From: Alcanivorax quisquiliarum
Lineage (GTDB): Bacteria > Pseudomonadota > Gammaproteobacteria > Pseudomonadales > Alcanivoracaceae
Assembly: GCF_023051175.1 (NCBI RefSeq)
Contig: NZ_JALKII010000002.1
Coordinates: 1-64,000, forward strand
DNA: 64,000 nucleotides
Direction of reading: 5' to 3'
The notes below the pieces were generated by a model. That model had not been told where the DNA came from and searched no databases. It saw only the letters and a program-made list of their open reading frames with translations. How positions within the stretch are numbered: the first letter of the stretch is position 1; the number at the start of each line of letters is the position of its first letter. This document shows positions 28,785-38,110 of this stretch, in pieces. A program made the position numbers and the translations under genes.

Positions 28785-29599
28785 GATACCGCTCCTTCTT
28801 CGAAAACATTTTCCTGCAACCAGCTCTGAAAGGCGTCGCGATCGCGGGCGATTGCGTCCCAGCGTTTGTAGAAGGCGTTGTCGCGCTCGTAATAGCCCAG
28901 TGCATAGGAAGGCGCCGCCCCACGAGGCGACACGGCGATGGCAGTGATGGCCCAGGACGGCAACACGCAAGCATTGACCGAGGCGCCCAGATCATCCACC
29001 ACTTCCTCGACGGTGACGATGCTGCGCTTGGCGGCGAGCACCGCTTCTTTCTGCACACCAACGATACCTTCCACCAGTACGTTGCCCTGCCGGTCGGCGC
29101 GCTGTGCGTGAACCACGGTGACATCCGGCCTGATCGACGGCACCGCGGCCAGGCGCTCGCCGGTAAACGGGCATTCGATAAAACGAATCTGATCGTTGAC
29201 CTTCGGCAGATCACTGCCGATATAACCGCGCAGCACCGCCAGTGGCAGGCCAGCCGCGCCGGCCTCAAAGGCGCACGCCATGGCGGCGTGGCTGTGTTCC
29301 AGAATTTCCAGCGGTTGCGGCCAGCTTTTTTCAACTGCATCACGCAGCCGGTGCAACGAGCCGACACCGGGGTTGCCGCCCCAGGAGAAAATCAGCTTTT
29401 TCGCGCAGCCGGCACCGATCAGCTGGTCGTACACCAGATCGGGGGTCATGCGGATCAGTGTCAGATCACGCTTGCCCTGGCGGATGATCTCGTGACCGGC
29501 GGCAAACGGAATCAGGTGGGTAAAGCCCTCCATCGCCAGCGTATCGCCATCGTGGATGTGCCGGGCCACCGCTTCTTTCAAAGAGAGGAATTCCGCCAT
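28781..29599 (-). CDS. catI: 3-oxoadipate CoA-transferase subunit A
   Basis: This 272-residue CoA-transferase subunit carries MEGFTHLIPFAAGHEIIRQ and IFSWGGNPGVGSLHRLRDAVE, typical of the glutaconate-type family, and VEGIVGVQKEAVLAAKR towards the C-terminus. With CatJ it activates 3-oxoadipate. It is the first gene of catIJ-pcaF. Two adjacent TGTTC-N7-GAACA-like palindromes lie 28-65 bp before its start, between it and the divergent IclR gene, so induction by the IclR protein with 3-oxoadipate is likely. Confidence 0.9.
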   Translation of the reverse strand: MAEFLSLKEAVARHIHDGDTLAMEGFTHLIPFAAGHEIIRQGKRDLTLIRMTPDLVYDQLIGAGCAKKLIFSWGGNPGVGSLHRLRDAVEKSWPQPLEILEHSHAAMACAFEAGAAGLPLAVLRGYIGSDLPKVNDQIRFIECPFTGERLAAVPSIRPDVTVVHAQRADRQGNVLVEGIVGVQKEAVLAAKRSIVTVEEVVDDLGASVNACVLPSWAITAIAVSPRGAAPSYALGYYERDNAFYKRWDAIARDRDAFQSWLQENVFEEGAVS

Positions 29600-29626
29600 G
29601 GGCTGATCTCCTGTAGCTCAAAGACA

Positions 29627-29664
29627 ATGTTCTTTATGCGAACATATGTTTAATATGCGAACAT
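29627..29664. promoter_or_regulatory. Two tandem IclR-type palindromes upstream of catI
   Basis: ATGTTC-N7-GAACAT occupies 29627-29645, and ATGTTT-N7-GAACAT directly abuts it at 29646-29664. The same half-sites recur at 29728-29744 and upstream of catD. The arrangement of adjacent palindromes between a divergent IclR regulator and its catabolic operon fits PcaR/PcaU-type binding sites. Confidence 0.6.
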
Positions 29665-29727
29665 AATGCCGTGGCCGCTTCGGCGGCGTCAATACTTTTC
29701 GCCGCCTTTTGTGCAGTATCGGATTAC

Positions 29728-29744
29728 TGTTCGCCCTGCGAACA
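29728..29744. promoter_or_regulatory. Third IclR-type palindrome, near iclR
   Basis: TGTTC-GCCCTGC-GAACA is a perfect inverted repeat with the same 7-nt spacer as the catI sites, 67 bp before the iclR start. Autoregulation is likely. Confidence 0.55.
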
Positions 29745-29810
29745 ACCTGTTAATCTCTGCGCCCTGGCTGCCACGCGCCCGTGAAATCTGTTTCAGGAGC
29801 CCTGAACCGA

Positions 29811-30602
29811 ATGGATGAACCCACCGTAAAACCTGGCGACCGTGACTTTGTCGGCGCTCTGGCTTCCGGCCTGCAAGTGCTGCAAGCCTTCGGCGCCGAG
29901 TGCCCGCGCATGACGCTCAGTGAAGTGGCGGCGCGCACTGACATGGACCGCGCCAAGGCGCGGCGTTTTCTGCTGACCCTGCATGCGCTCGGCTATGTGC
30001 GCCGCGACGGCCGGTTGTTCGAGCTGACCCCGCGCGTGCTGCAACTGGGCTATGCCTATCAGACCGCGAATCAGCACCGGGCGGTGGTGCAGCATTACCT
30101 TCAGCAGATCACCGCGGAACTGGGCGAATCGTCGTCGCTGGCGGTGCTGGATGGCGACGAGGTGGTCTATGTATTGCGCTCCGCGGCGCCGCACCGGCTG
30201 ATGGCGATTACGCTGTCTGTGGGCACGCGTCTGCCGGCGGCGTACACCTCCATGGGGCGGGTGTTGCTCGCGCAACTGCCACAAGCGCAGCTGGAGCAGT
30301 TTCTGGGCAGTGTGCAGCCAGCGGCGCACACTCCTTCTTCGGTCACTACTGTGGCCGCGTTGCGTAAACAGATACTGCTGGCCCGCGAGCAGGGCTATGC
30401 CATCGTCGATCAGGAGCTGGATCTCGGCCTGCGCTCGGTGGCCGTGCCAGCCTTTGCCGGCAATGGCGATCTGCTCGGCGCGATCAACATCAGCACCAAT
30501 GCCGCACGCGTTTCCATGGATACGCTCACCGGCCAATATCTGCCGGCGCTGCTGGCGCTGGCGGAAACAGTGCGCGGCGCGGTGCGCACCGCCTCCGGCT
30601 GA
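29811..30602 (+). CDS. pcaR: IclR family regulator of beta-ketoadipate genes (PcaR type)
   Basis: This 263-residue protein has an N-terminal winged helix (GLQVLQAFGAECPRMTLSEVAARTDMDRAKARRFLLTL) and a C-terminal IclR effector domain (AYTSMGRVLLAQLP and AINISTNAARVSM). The group includes PcaR, PcaU and PobR, which respond to beta-ketoadipate or protocatechuate. It is divergent from catIJ-pcaF, and three palindromes occupy the gap. AGGAGC stands 10 nt before the ATG at 29811; a GTG at 29781 is an alternative start. Its stop codon directly abuts that of benD. A similar palindrome before catD suggests that gene is a second target. Confidence 0.85.
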   Translation: MDEPTVKPGDRDFVGALASGLQVLQAFGAECPRMTLSEVAARTDMDRAKARRFLLTLHALGYVRRDGRLFELTPRVLQLGYAYQTANQHRAVVQHYLQQITAELGESSSLAVLDGDEVVYVLRSAAPHRLMAITLSVGTRLPAAYTSMGRVLLAQLPQAQLEQFLGSVQPAAHTPSSVTTVAALRKQILLAREQGYAIVDQELDLGLRSVAVPAFAGNGDLLGAINISTNAARVSMDTLTGQYLPALLALAETVRGAVRTASG

Positions 30603-31385
30603 TCAGCCCTGGTCGCCGCCCGCCACAGGCAGCACGGTGCCGGTGATGTAGCTGGCGGCATCGGAGGCGAGAAACAGTATCGGCTCGGCCTGCTCTTCCA
30701 AGGTGCCGTAGCGGTGCATGAAGCTGCTCTGGCGCGTCTGATCGATCAGTGTCTGATACCACTGTTTTTCCTGCTCGCCCTGCTGTTCGGTATTGCGGGG
30801 CGTGAGCCGGGGCGGTGCCTCGGTGCCACCGGGTGCCGTTGCGTTGACACGAATGCCGTGCGGGGCGTATTCAAACGCGAGATTGGTGGTCAGCCCGTTG
30901 ACCCCCGCTTTCGCCGCACCATAGGGCACGCGCATCAGCCCGCGGGTGGCCACCGATGACACATTGACGATGGCGCCGCCCTGCTCTCGCAGCATATAAG
31001 GCAACACCGCCCGGCAGCACCACAAGGTCGGAAACAGCGACCGGCGTATTTCCTTTTCGATCTGCTCGGGCTGGTAATGTTCATAAGGCTGCGCCCAGAT
31101 GGTGCCGCCGACGTTGTTGATCAGCACATCAATACGCCCGAATGCCTGATCGGCCTTGGCCATGACGTACTCGGCGCCGGCCCAGGTTTCCAGATCCGCC
31201 TGCATCGCCATCACGTCCGCGCCCTGCTCGGCCAGCGCGGCCGCGACGCCATGCACGTGCTCAGCGATATCCACCAGCACCAACCGCCCGCCTTCGGCAG
31301 CAGCGCGCTCGGCGACACATTTGCCGATTCCCTGCGCGGCACCCGTAATCACCATGGTCTTGCCGGCAAACCGGAGCGTGCTCAT
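30603..31385 (-). CDS. benD: Dihydroxycyclohexadiene carboxylate dehydrogenase BenD
   Basis: This 260-residue short-chain dehydrogenase oxidises and decarboxylates the cis-diol of benzoate to catechol using NAD+. TGAAQGIGK at the N-terminus binds NAD, NNVGG follows, and the catalytic YGAAK motif and Ser in NVSSVA are present. It is the last gene of catBCA-benABCD and overlaps the benC stop by 4 nt. The stop codon lies back to back with that of the iclR gene with no base between. Confidence 0.93.
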   Translation of the reverse strand: MSTLRFAGKTMVITGAAQGIGKCVAERAAAEGGRLVLVDIAEHVHGVAAALAEQGADVMAMQADLETWAGAEYVMAKADQAFGRIDVLINNVGGTIWAQPYEHYQPEQIEKEIRRSLFPTLWCCRAVLPYMLREQGGAIVNVSSVATRGLMRVPYGAAKAGVNGLTTNLAFEYAPHGIRVNATAPGGTEAPPRLTPRNTEQQGEQEKQWYQTLIDQTRQSSFMHRYGTLEEQAEPILFLASDAASYITGTVLPVAGGDQG

Positions 31386-32410
31386 GCCACCTCACCTGCC
31401 AATGCTGGCGTGCTGGGCGTAAAGCGCTCGTAATGAAACGAATGGGGCGTGACGCCTTGCTGCTGAAAATAACTTAGTACGCTATCGACCATCGGCGGCG
31501 GCCCGCAAAGATATACATCCACATCGCCTTCGTTCAGCGGTGCTTCATCCAGATGGTGGGTCACATAACCCTTGTTCGGATGATCACTGGCCTCACTGGA
31601 GACGACTGTCTTGAACGTGAACTGTTCAAGCTCTGCTGCAAACGTGTGCAACGCCTCAAGCCCGACAAGGTCTTCATCCTTGCTGACGCCATAAACAAGA
31701 TGTACAGGATGCTCAAGGCCCGTTTTTTTCAACTGTTCCAGCATGGAAAGGAAAGGCGCAAGCCCTGTGCCACCCGCCAGCATCAGCACCGGCCTGGCCA
31801 CCGGCCGCAGATAAAACACACCCAGCGGCCCGCCCAGTGTGAGGCGATCACCGGTCTTGGCCTTGCCAACCAGCCAGGAGCTCATCAGGCCGCCCGGCAC
31901 ATTACGGATCAGAAAGCTGAAGCTGCTCTCACCCGGCAAGGAGCTGAATGAATAAGAACGGGTCTGATTGGTGCCCGGCACTTGTACGTTCATGTACTGG
32001 CCAGGCAGGAACGCCAGCGGCTCATCGGCCTGAACTTTCAGTTCGATGGCTGTGGCGGAAACCAGATTCACCTCGGTCACGCTGCCCTGAATTTCTGCCT
32101 GCCCTGTCTTGCACAATGTCGAGGCCGCCGGGATGGCGATAACGCAATCACTGCTGGGCACCATCTGGCAGGTAAGCACCATGCCCTGGCCGGCTTCGTC
32201 TTCTGTCAGCGCATCTTCCAGGTATTCATCACCAAGATCGTAATCGCCCTGCTGGCAACTGCCCTTGCAGGTGCCGCACACACCGTCGGAGCAATCCATC
32301 GGCAGATTGATCTGGTTGCGGTAGGCCGCATCAAGCACGGTTTCGCCTTCGTTGCAGCGAATGAACCGGGTGACGCCATCCTCGAAATTGAGTGCAATAT
32401 TGAAGCTCAT
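31382..32410 (-). CDS. benC: Benzoate 1,2-dioxygenase reductase BenC
   Basis: This 342-residue electron-transfer protein has an N-terminal plant-type [2Fe-2S] ferredoxin domain with Cys40, Cys45, Cys48 and Cys81, an FAD domain with RSYSFSS, and a C-terminal NADH domain (LAGGTGLAPF and CGPPPMV). It passes electrons from NADH to the BenAB oxygenase. It sits 16 nt after benB and overlaps benD. No anomalies are seen. Confidence 0.95.
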   Translation of the reverse strand: MSFNIALNFEDGVTRFIRCNEGETVLDAAYRNQINLPMDCSDGVCGTCKGSCQQGDYDLGDEYLEDALTEDEAGQGMVLTCQMVPSSDCVIAIPAASTLCKTGQAEIQGSVTEVNLVSATAIELKVQADEPLAFLPGQYMNVQVPGTNQTRSYSFSSLPGESSFSFLIRNVPGGLMSSWLVGKAKTGDRLTLGGPLGVFYLRPVARPVLMLAGGTGLAPFLSMLEQLKKTGLEHPVHLVYGVSKDEDLVGLEALHTFAAELEQFTFKTVVSSEASDHPNKGYVTHHLDEAPLNEGDVDVYLCGPPPMVDSVLSYFQQQGVTPHSFHYERFTPSTPALAGEVA

Positions 32411-32426
32411 GGTATTTCTCCCAGCG

Positions 32427-32918
32427 TCACAGATGATAAATATCGATCACCTGGCTGATGTAATCGTTGTTCAGCACCACCTTTTTCTCGGTAATAAGAG
32501 GCTGCGATCCTGATACTTCGAGCGTGCAAAACGCGCTGCCAAAAAACATCTGCGTTTTGTGGTAACGCTGGCTGCACGTCTGCCAGTTGTATCGCAGCCG
32601 CACGGTATCACCGTCGCGCTCGATAATTTCCAGGTTGGCGCGCAGATGTGTAGTGCGCGGCTCCGGCATGGAGCTGGCTCCGGAGCGCTCGGTCTTGATC
32701 CGATAGATGCGATCTTCCAAGCCCTGCCGGTTCGGGTAATAGATCAACGACAGCTCGGTCTGCGGGTCTTCGGTCAGACGGTCTTCGTCATCCCAGCATG
32801 GCATCCAGTAGACGACGTTCTCGTGATAACACTGTAGCCATTCGTCCCACTGGCGATCATCCAGCAGCCTTGCTTCGCGGAAAATAAACGCCTGAATTTC
32901 CTCGTAGCTGATGCTCAT
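32427..32918 (-). CDS. benB: Benzoate 1,2-dioxygenase small subunit BenB
   Basis: This 163-residue beta subunit of the ring-hydroxylating dioxygenase has the SnoaL/NTF2-like fold seen in Ben[37 protein letters not shown], and [21 protein letters not shown]. It is structural, forming the alpha3beta3 hexamer with BenA. The start overlaps the benA stop by 4 nt. Confidence 0.94.
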   Translation of the reverse strand: MSISYEEIQAFIFREARLLDDRQWDEWLQCYHENVVYWMPCWDDEDRLTEDPQTELSLIYYPNRQGLEDRIYRIKTERSGASSMPEPRTTHLRANLEIIERDGDTVRLRYNWQTCSQRYHKTQMFFGSAFCTLEVSGSQPLITEKKVVLNNDYISQVIDIYHL

Positions 32919-34291
32919 GTCGATGCCTCCTCTGGCGCCAGCGCAATGAAGCGCGCACGCTCTGCAGCCACGGCACGCAGCATTTCCTCAACCCAATACT
33001 GATGGTGCGTCACATAAAGCCCCTCGTCTTCCGGCAAAATACCGGTGAGGATCGGTTTCAGATCGATGCTTTGCGCAGCTTCATCCGGGCCTTCCAGCCA
33101 GTGTCTGGCGCCCCGGCTCATATCGTTCCAGCGCAGCCCTTCTGCTTCATAACCTTCCTGGCAGGCACGAAACTCTTCCAGATCGTCTGGTGTGCCCATG
33201 CCACTGACGTTGAAAAAGTCTTCGTACTGACGAATCCGGCGAGCACGTTCATCGGCGGGCTCATTTTTTGGCGCCCAGCAATAAATGGTGATTTCGGTCT
33301 TGTTCAGCGAGATCGGACGCAGCACCCGAATCTGGGTCGAGAATTGATCCATCAGGTACAGGTTGGGATAAACACACAGGTTCTTGGTGGTATTGACGAT
33401 CGCATCTGCACGGGCAGCACCAAAGTTTTCCGTCAGCCTGTCCAGATGGTTGAATACCGGCCGCACCTGCGGGTTGGTCAAGCGCGTCCACAGCATCATG
33501 TGGCCGTTCTCGAAGGCGTAGAAGCCACCATCGCTGGACCAGCTCTTGGCATCGACTGCCTCAACGCCGCCTTTTTCGTAGTCCCGCTGCCCCATGGTGG
33601 ACAGATAGTTCCAGTGCACGGTCCCCACATGATAACCATCAGCGCCGTTCTCGGCGGTCAGCTTCCAGTTGCCATCGTAGGTATAGGTGGATGTGCCGCG
33701 CAGCACTTCCAGGCCGTCTTCGGCCTGATCGACAATGTTGTCGATGATGCGAGTTGTTTCGCCCAGGTACTCCTGCAACGGCTTCACATCGTCGCTCAGG
33801 CTGCCAAATAAAAAGCCACGATAATTTTCAAAACGCGGCAGGCGCTTGAGGTCATGCGAGCCATCGGTATTGAATGAATCCGGGTAGCCGCCTTTCTTCT
33901 GATCACGCGCCTTCAGCAACTTGCCATCGTTACGAAACGTCCAACCGTGAAAGGGGCAGGTAAAAGAGGTTCTGTTGCCGCGCTTTTTCCGGCAAAGTGT
34001 GGCGCCACGGTGTGAACAGGTATTGAGTAATGCCTGCAACTCGCCATCCTTGCTGCGCGTCACCACGACCGGCTGTCGGCCGACGGTGGTGGTGAAATAG
34101 TCACCGGGATTTTCAATCTGGCTCTCGTGGGCCAGGAATACCCAGTTACCTTCGAAGATGTATTTCATTTCCAGGTCGAACAGCGCCTGGTCAGTAAAGA
34201 TACGGCGATCACAGCGATAGTGCCCCTTGACCGGGTCCACCTCCACTGCGCCGCGTATTTTTTCCTCCAGCTGATCAAGTTGCCGTGTCAT
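32915..34291 (-). CDS. benA: Benzoate 1,2-dioxygenase large subunit BenA
   Basis: This 458-residue catalytic subunit adds O2 to benzoate to form the cis-dihydrodiol. The Rieske cluster is held by Cys92-x-His94 and Cys112-x2-His115. The mononuclear iron site has Asp218, His221 and His226 in [18 protein letters not shown] lies before the ATG at 34291. It follows catA by 96 nt, a gap that holds a strong hairpin, so expression may be partly separated from cat genes. Confidence 0.95.
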   Translation of the reverse strand: MTRQLDQLEEKIRGAVEVDPVKGHYRCDRRIFTDQALFDLEMKYIFEGNWVFLAHESQIENPGDYFTTTVGRQPVVVTRSKDGELQALLNTCSHRGATLCRKKRGNRTSFTCPFHGWTFRNDGKLLKARDQKKGGYPDSFNTDGSHDLKRLPRFENYRGFLFGSLSDDVKPLQEYLGETTRIIDNIVDQAEDGLEVLRGTSTYTYDGNWKLTAENGADGYHVGTVHWNYLSTMGQRDYEKGGVEAVDAKSWSSDGGFYAFENGHMMLWTRLTNPQVRPVFNHLDRLTENFGAARADAIVNTTKNLCVYPNLYLMDQFSTQIRVLRPISLNKTEITIYCWAPKNEPADERARRIRQYEDFFNVSGMGTPDDLEEFRACQEGYEAEGLRWNDMSRGARHWLEGPDEAAQSIDLKPILTGILPEDEGLYVTHHQYWVEEMLRAVAAERARFIALAPEEAST

Positions 34292-34334
34292 GTCCGCCGC
34301 TCCGCTTTATTGTGATTGATCGACCGTGTGCAAA

Positions 34335-34359
34335 CGCCAGCCTGCTGCGCAGGCCGGCG
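34335..34359 (-). terminator. Intercistronic hairpin between catA and benA
   Basis: CGCCGGCCTG and CAGGCTGGCG pair with one mismatch around a 5-nt loop, followed on the minus strand by TTTGCAC. It could attenuate or process the transcript between cat and ben genes. Confidence 0.45.
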
Positions 34360-34387
34360 TCAGCCACAGTGGCTGCCCAAGGGATAT

Positions 34388-35332
34388 TCAGGCAGCCGCT
34401 TCGTCTTCCAGGGCGCGTTTGCGCTCGTGGCGCTTCTGCAGGTCTGATTTATCGGTTGAAACCAGCTGGAAGTTGAACTCGACTTCGACAACAGGGCCGG
34501 AAAACCCGTGGCGCGCTGCTTCTTCGGATTGCATCACTTTACGCGGCTCCACCACCAGCTCGTCACGGGTAGCGAAGGCAAAATCATCATAGGTGTACTC
34601 GTCACCTGCCAGGTTGATCTGCGTGGTCAGATGCTTGTGCCCCGGGCCGGAGATAAAGAAGTGGATGTGTGCCGGGCGGCGGCCATGGCGGCCGAGCAGA
34701 TCCAGCAGCTTCTGCGTGCTTCCTTCTGGCGGGCAGCCGTAGCCGGATGGAATGATCGACAACGCACTGTACCGGCCATTTTCATCGGTCTTGATGCGGC
34801 GGCGCAGGTTGTAATCGCTCTGCGACTTGTCAAAGTAGGAATAGTTGCCCTTGCTGTTGCAATGCCATACATCTACAACAGCATTTGCCAGTGGCTTGCC
34901 ATCTGCGCCTGTCACCTGGCCTTTCAACAGCATGGTATCGGCGTCGGTGTCGGTGCCGTCATCCATTCTGGCGAAACCTTCTGCCATGGGTGCACCGGCC
35001 ACATAAAGGGGCCCTTCGATGGTGCGTGGCGTGCCCCCTGCCAAACCGGCTTGCTCATCCTCGGCATCCATACGGATATCCAGATATTTGTCCAGGCCCA
35101 GACCTGGCGCTAACAACGATGCTTCGCCGTTTTTGCCCAACTCACCGATATAGTAGACCGCACTCCAGAATTCTTCCGGGGTCACGTCAAAATCTTCGAT
35201 CAGCTGATAAATATTTTCCATCAGCCGATGCAGGATCTTCTTCACTCGGGCATTGCCGCCTTCTTTGTGAAAACCGGCTACCTTTTCCAGAAGCTCCTTG
35301 ACCTCTTCAGTTTGCATGGTTTTGACAGTCAT
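34388..35332 (-). CDS. catA: Catechol 1,2-dioxygenase CatA
   Basis: This 314-residue intradiol dioxygenase opens catechol to cis,cis-muconate. The ferric iron ligands are Tyr164 (GNYSYF), Tyr198 (SGYGCPP), His222 and His224 (AHIHFFISGPGHKHL). The N-terminal helical dimerisation domain is present. It has the usual length for the family. It lies between catC and benA on the same strand. Confidence 0.95.
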   Translation of the reverse strand: MTVKTMQTEEVKELLEKVAGFHKEGGNARVKKILHRLMENIYQLIEDFDVTPEEFWSAVYYIGELGKNGEASLLAPGLGLDKYLDIRMDAEDEQAGLAGGTPRTIEGPLYVAGAPMAEGFARMDDGTDTDADTMLLKGQVTGADGKPLANAVVDVWHCNSKGNYSYFDKSQSDYNLRRRIKTDENGRYSALSIIPSGYGCPPEGSTQKLLDLLGRHGRRPAHIHFFISGPGHKHLTTQINLAGDEYTYDDFAFATRDELVVEPRKVMQSEEAARHGFSGPVVEVEFNFQLVSTDKSDLQKRHERKRALEDEAAA

Positions 35333-35440
35333 GGGTGGTACTCCTCATCATTATTGTTATTGCGCAGCTGATATCATGTGAGCTGGCAATAGCTTCAGAC
35401 GGCACTCTACTTCTGGTCGGCGCCGGGGTTCAGGGTTCTG

Positions 35441-35731
35441 TTATCGATCATCTTCATGAATGGACGACGGATGCCGGCATAGCGGTGCCACGCTAATTTC
35501 CATGAAGGGAAACAGCGGCAGGTTGCTGATGATGTCCTGCAACTCGGCGTTATCGGCCACATCAAAAATACTGACATTGGAATAGCTGCCGGCAACACGC
35601 CACAGATGGCGCCACTTGCCTTGCCGTTGCAGTTCCTGCGCGTACTCCTTCTCACGCGCCTTGATCTCTGCTGCTTGCTCGGCGGGCATCTGATACGGGA
35701 TGTTGACCTTCATCTCCACTTTGAAAAGCAT
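35441..35731 (-). CDS. catC: Muconolactone isomerase CatC
   Basis: This 96-residue enzyme moves the double bond of muconolactone to give 3-oxoadipate enol-lactone. It opens MLFKVEMKVNIPYQMPAEQA, with AREKEYAQELQRQGKWRHLWRV and NLPLFPFMEISVAPLCRHPS, all characteristic of CatC. GGAGG lies before the start. It is 66 nt after catB and 108 nt before catA. Confidence 0.95.
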   Translation of the reverse strand: MLFKVEMKVNIPYQMPAEQAAEIKAREKEYAQELQRQGKWRHLWRVAGSYSNVSIFDVADNAELQDIISNLPLFPFMEISVAPLCRHPSSIHEDDR

Positions 35732-35797
35732 CTGCTTGCCTCCACTTTGGGCCGCATGGCCACGTTTGCGCTGGCGGATCTGCTTACTCCACCGGAC

Positions 35798-36916
35798 TCA
35801 CTTGCGCTGGTAACGCGCGAGCTTGTCTTCGTCGATTTCGATACCCAGGCCGGGGCCAGTGGGTAACTCCACACCGTTGTCGTGAAACTTCAGGGGCTGC
35901 ACGACAATGTCATCTTTCATCAGCAACGGGCCAAACATTTCCGTGCCCCAGTGCAGTGTTTCCAGTGTCGACCAGGCGTGCAGCGAGGCCGCTGTGCCGA
36001 TGGTGCCCTCCAGCATGGTGCCGCCGTACAGGCCGATACCCGCCGCACGGGCAACAGCGGCTTGTTCGAGCACCCGCAACGGCCCGCCCGCCTTGGCGAT
36101 TTTCAGCGCCACAGCACCGCTGAAACCCGCCGCGGCCAGGTTGTACATATCCGTGGCATCAGCGAGCGATTCATCCGCCAGGATGGGAATGTGAAATTTG
36201 GCGGAAAGCCGTGCCAGGGCTGAGAAATCTTTCAACGGCGTCGGCTGCTCCACCAGATCAATACCGGCCGCCTGCAACTCGGCCATCCCTCGCGCAGCCG
36301 TGGCCTCGTCCCATGCCTGGTTCACGTCCACACGCACGCTTGCCTGATCGCCCAGCGCAGCCTTGATGGCCGCCACATGGCGCACATCATCCATCAGCGC
36401 ACGCGAGCCGATCTTGAGCTTGAAATCGCAGTGTCGGCGCTCGGCAATGAGTTGCTTTGCCTCGTCAATATCACGCTGGGTATCGCCACTGGCGAGCGTC
36501 CACAGCACCGGCAAATGGGTGTGCAATGCGCCGCCGAGCAGTGCCGCCAAAGGCTGGTTGAGCCGCTTGCCGAACAGATCAAGCAAGGCGGTTTCGATGG
36601 CAGATTTGGCGAGGTTGTTGCCACGGCTGGAGCGGTTCAGCGCTACCCTGAGGGTATTGAGCGCATCTGCCGGCTGCCCGAGCAGTTGTGGCTTGAAGTA
36701 ATGGTCAATGGTAAGTTTGATGCCTTCCGGGCTTTCCGGCCCGTACGCCAGCCCACCGATGGTGGTGGCTTCACCCAGCCCTTCGCGTCCGTCAGAATCC
36801 TTGATGCGAACGATCACCATGGTCTGAACTCCCATGGTAGTCATGGAAAGCTGGTGCGGCCGAATGGTGGGGATATCCACCAGAATGGCATCAACGGACT
36901 CGATGGTGGCGCTCAT
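35798..36916 (-). CDS. catB: Muconate cycloisomerase CatB
   Basis: This 372-residue enolase-superfamily enzyme converts cis,cis-muconate to muconolactone. The KxK motif is in FKLKIGSR, and metal ligands are in VDVNQAW, VEQPTP and LADESL. It is the first gene of catBCA-benABCD and is divergent from the LysR gene. A LysR-type box lies 72 bp upstream of its start, as in the catBC/catR systems of pseudomonads. Confidence 0.94.
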   Translation of the reverse strand: MSATIESVDAILVDIPTIRPHQLSMTTMGVQTMVIVRIKDSDGREGLGEATTIGGLAYGPESPEGIKLTIDHYFKPQLLGQPADALNTLRVALNRSSRGNNLAKSAIETALLDLFGKRLNQPLAALLGGALHTHLPVLWTLASGDTQRDIDEAKQLIAERRHCDFKLKIGSRALMDDVRHVAAIKAALGDQASVRVDVNQAWDEATAARGMAELQAAGIDLVEQPTPLKDFSALARLSAKFHIPILADESLADATDMYNLAAAGFSGAVALKIAKAGGPLRVLEQAAVARAAGIGLYGGTMLEGTIGTAASLHAWSTLETLHWGTEMFGPLLMKDDIVVQPLKFHDNGVELPTGPGLGIEIDEDKLARYQRK

Positions 36917-36987
36917 GATTGCTCCGAATTCGCAAAGTGTGAAGAAGCGGTGACATCAACGTTACGAAGCTTCGAAACATTGAACCA

Positions 36988-37002
36988 ATACTGATTAAGT
37001 AA
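36988..37002. promoter_or_regulatory. LysR-type box (ATAC-N7-GTAA) between catB and catR
   Basis: ATAC-TGATTAA-GTAA differs at one base from the ATAC-N7-GTAT recognition site described for CatR, CatM and BenM. It sits 24 bp before the LysR gene start, where such sites give autorepression and divergent activation. A near-palindrome TTACGAAGCTTCGAAA lies at 36962-36977. Confidence 0.55.
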
Positions 37003-37025
37003 CGAGCGATACCCAGGAGGTATGG

Positions 37026-37928
37026 ATGGAGGTGAGACACTTGCGGTACTTCGTGGCCGTGGCCGAAGAGCGCAATTTCACCCGTGCCGCCGAAAAGCTG
37101 TTTATCGCCCAGCCGCCGCTGACCCGCGCCATCAAGCAGCTGGAAGACGAGATCGGCATTGATCTGTTCATCCGCAAGCCACGCGGGCTGGAGCTGACTT
37201 CAGGTGGCGCCTATTTCCTGCTGCAAGCGCAGCAGGTGCTCGACAAGATCGAAGCCATGGTGGAAGACACCCGCCGCATCGCACTCGGCCGCAAGACCGT
37301 GTTCTCGATCGGCTTCGTGCCGTCCGTGTTTTACGGCCAGCTGCCGCTGATGGTGCGGCGCCTGCGGCAGAACAAGAACCTGGAAATCGTGCTGCATGAG
37401 CTGAAAACCCGGCAGCAGATAGATGCGCTGAAATCCGGCCGTATTGATATCGGCTTTGGCCGGCTACGCATCGACGACCCGGATGTGGAGCAGGAAATCC
37501 TGTTCGACGAGCCGTTGGTTGCCGCACTGCCTGCGGGCCATCCGCTTGCTGGTGCGCCACCCTCGATGGAGCAACTGGCGGACGTGCCGATGATTGTTTT
37601 CCCCACCGGCCCGGGCCCCAATTTCGCTGATATCACCCATGGCCTGTTTCGTCGCCGCGGCCTGAAAGTGAATGTGATCCAGCAGGTCAACGATCTGCAA
37701 ACTGCGCTGTCTCTGGTGGCCTCGGAGATGGGTTTTACGCTGGTGCCCGAGCAGGTGCAGCGCGTGAATCGCGATGGCGTGCAGTATGTGCGGTTGGCCG
37801 ATGACAATATCACCACGCCGGTCATTATTTCCCGGCGCCGGGGGGAGAACCCCAACGCCATCATGCGTCTGACCAACACCATTCTTGCCGAGCTGGTCGA
37901 GAACCGCCTTGGCGGCCGCTACCCCTGA
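37026..37928 (+). CDS. catR: LysR family regulator of ben/cat genes (CatR/BenM type)
   Basis: This 300-residue LysR protein starts MEVRHLRYFVAVAEERNFTRAAEKLFIAQPPLTRAIKQLE, a pattern shared with CatR, CatM and BenM. The effector domain has FVPSVFYGQLPLMVRRLR and PTGPGPNFAD. The expected inducer is cis,cis-muconate, with benzoate possible for BenM-like members; the sequence alone cannot separate these. It is divergent from catB and followed by catD on the same strand. An AGGAGGT ribosome site precedes the ATG at 37026. Confidence 0.9.
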   Translation: MEVRHLRYFVAVAEERNFTRAAEKLFIAQPPLTRAIKQLEDEIGIDLFIRKPRGLELTSGGAYFLLQAQQVLDKIEAMVEDTRRIALGRKTVFSIGFVPSVFYGQLPLMVRRLRQNKNLEIVLHELKTRQQIDALKSGRIDIGFGRLRIDDPDVEQEILFDEPLVAALPAGHPLAGAPPSMEQLADVPMIVFPTGPGPNFADITHGLFRRRGLKVNVIQQVNDLQTALSLVASEMGFTLVPEQVQRVNRDGVQYVRLADDNITTPVIISRRRGENPNAIMRLTNTILAELVENRLGGRYP

Positions 37929-37974
37929 CGCACCGCAGTACCCAGGCTTGACGGGCGCTGCGGCACAGGCAATC

Positions 37975-37992
37975 ATGTTCGCAATATGAACT
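37975..37992. promoter_or_regulatory. Probable IclR binding site upstream of catD
   Basis: ATGTTC-GCAATAT-GAACT matches the catI-iclR palindromes with one changed base, and a further half-site TTGTTC follows at 37995-38000. It lies 119 bp before catD, the only other beta-ketoadipate gene outside the two operons. Confidence 0.5.
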
Positions 37993-38110
37993 ATTGTTCG
38001 TGATATGGCATTCATCACCGCCAATCACGCCAAGCCCGCGCTCGCCCGCGACAGATTTTGACCTGCGCAGCCAGGCGTTCGTCAGCGGGCCCTCACTCCA
38101 GGAGCCCCTC

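Noticed and set aside
37464-38024. Minus-strand open frame of 186 codons opposite catR
   Set aside because: It is antisense to the intact LysR gene and has no homology-like pattern.
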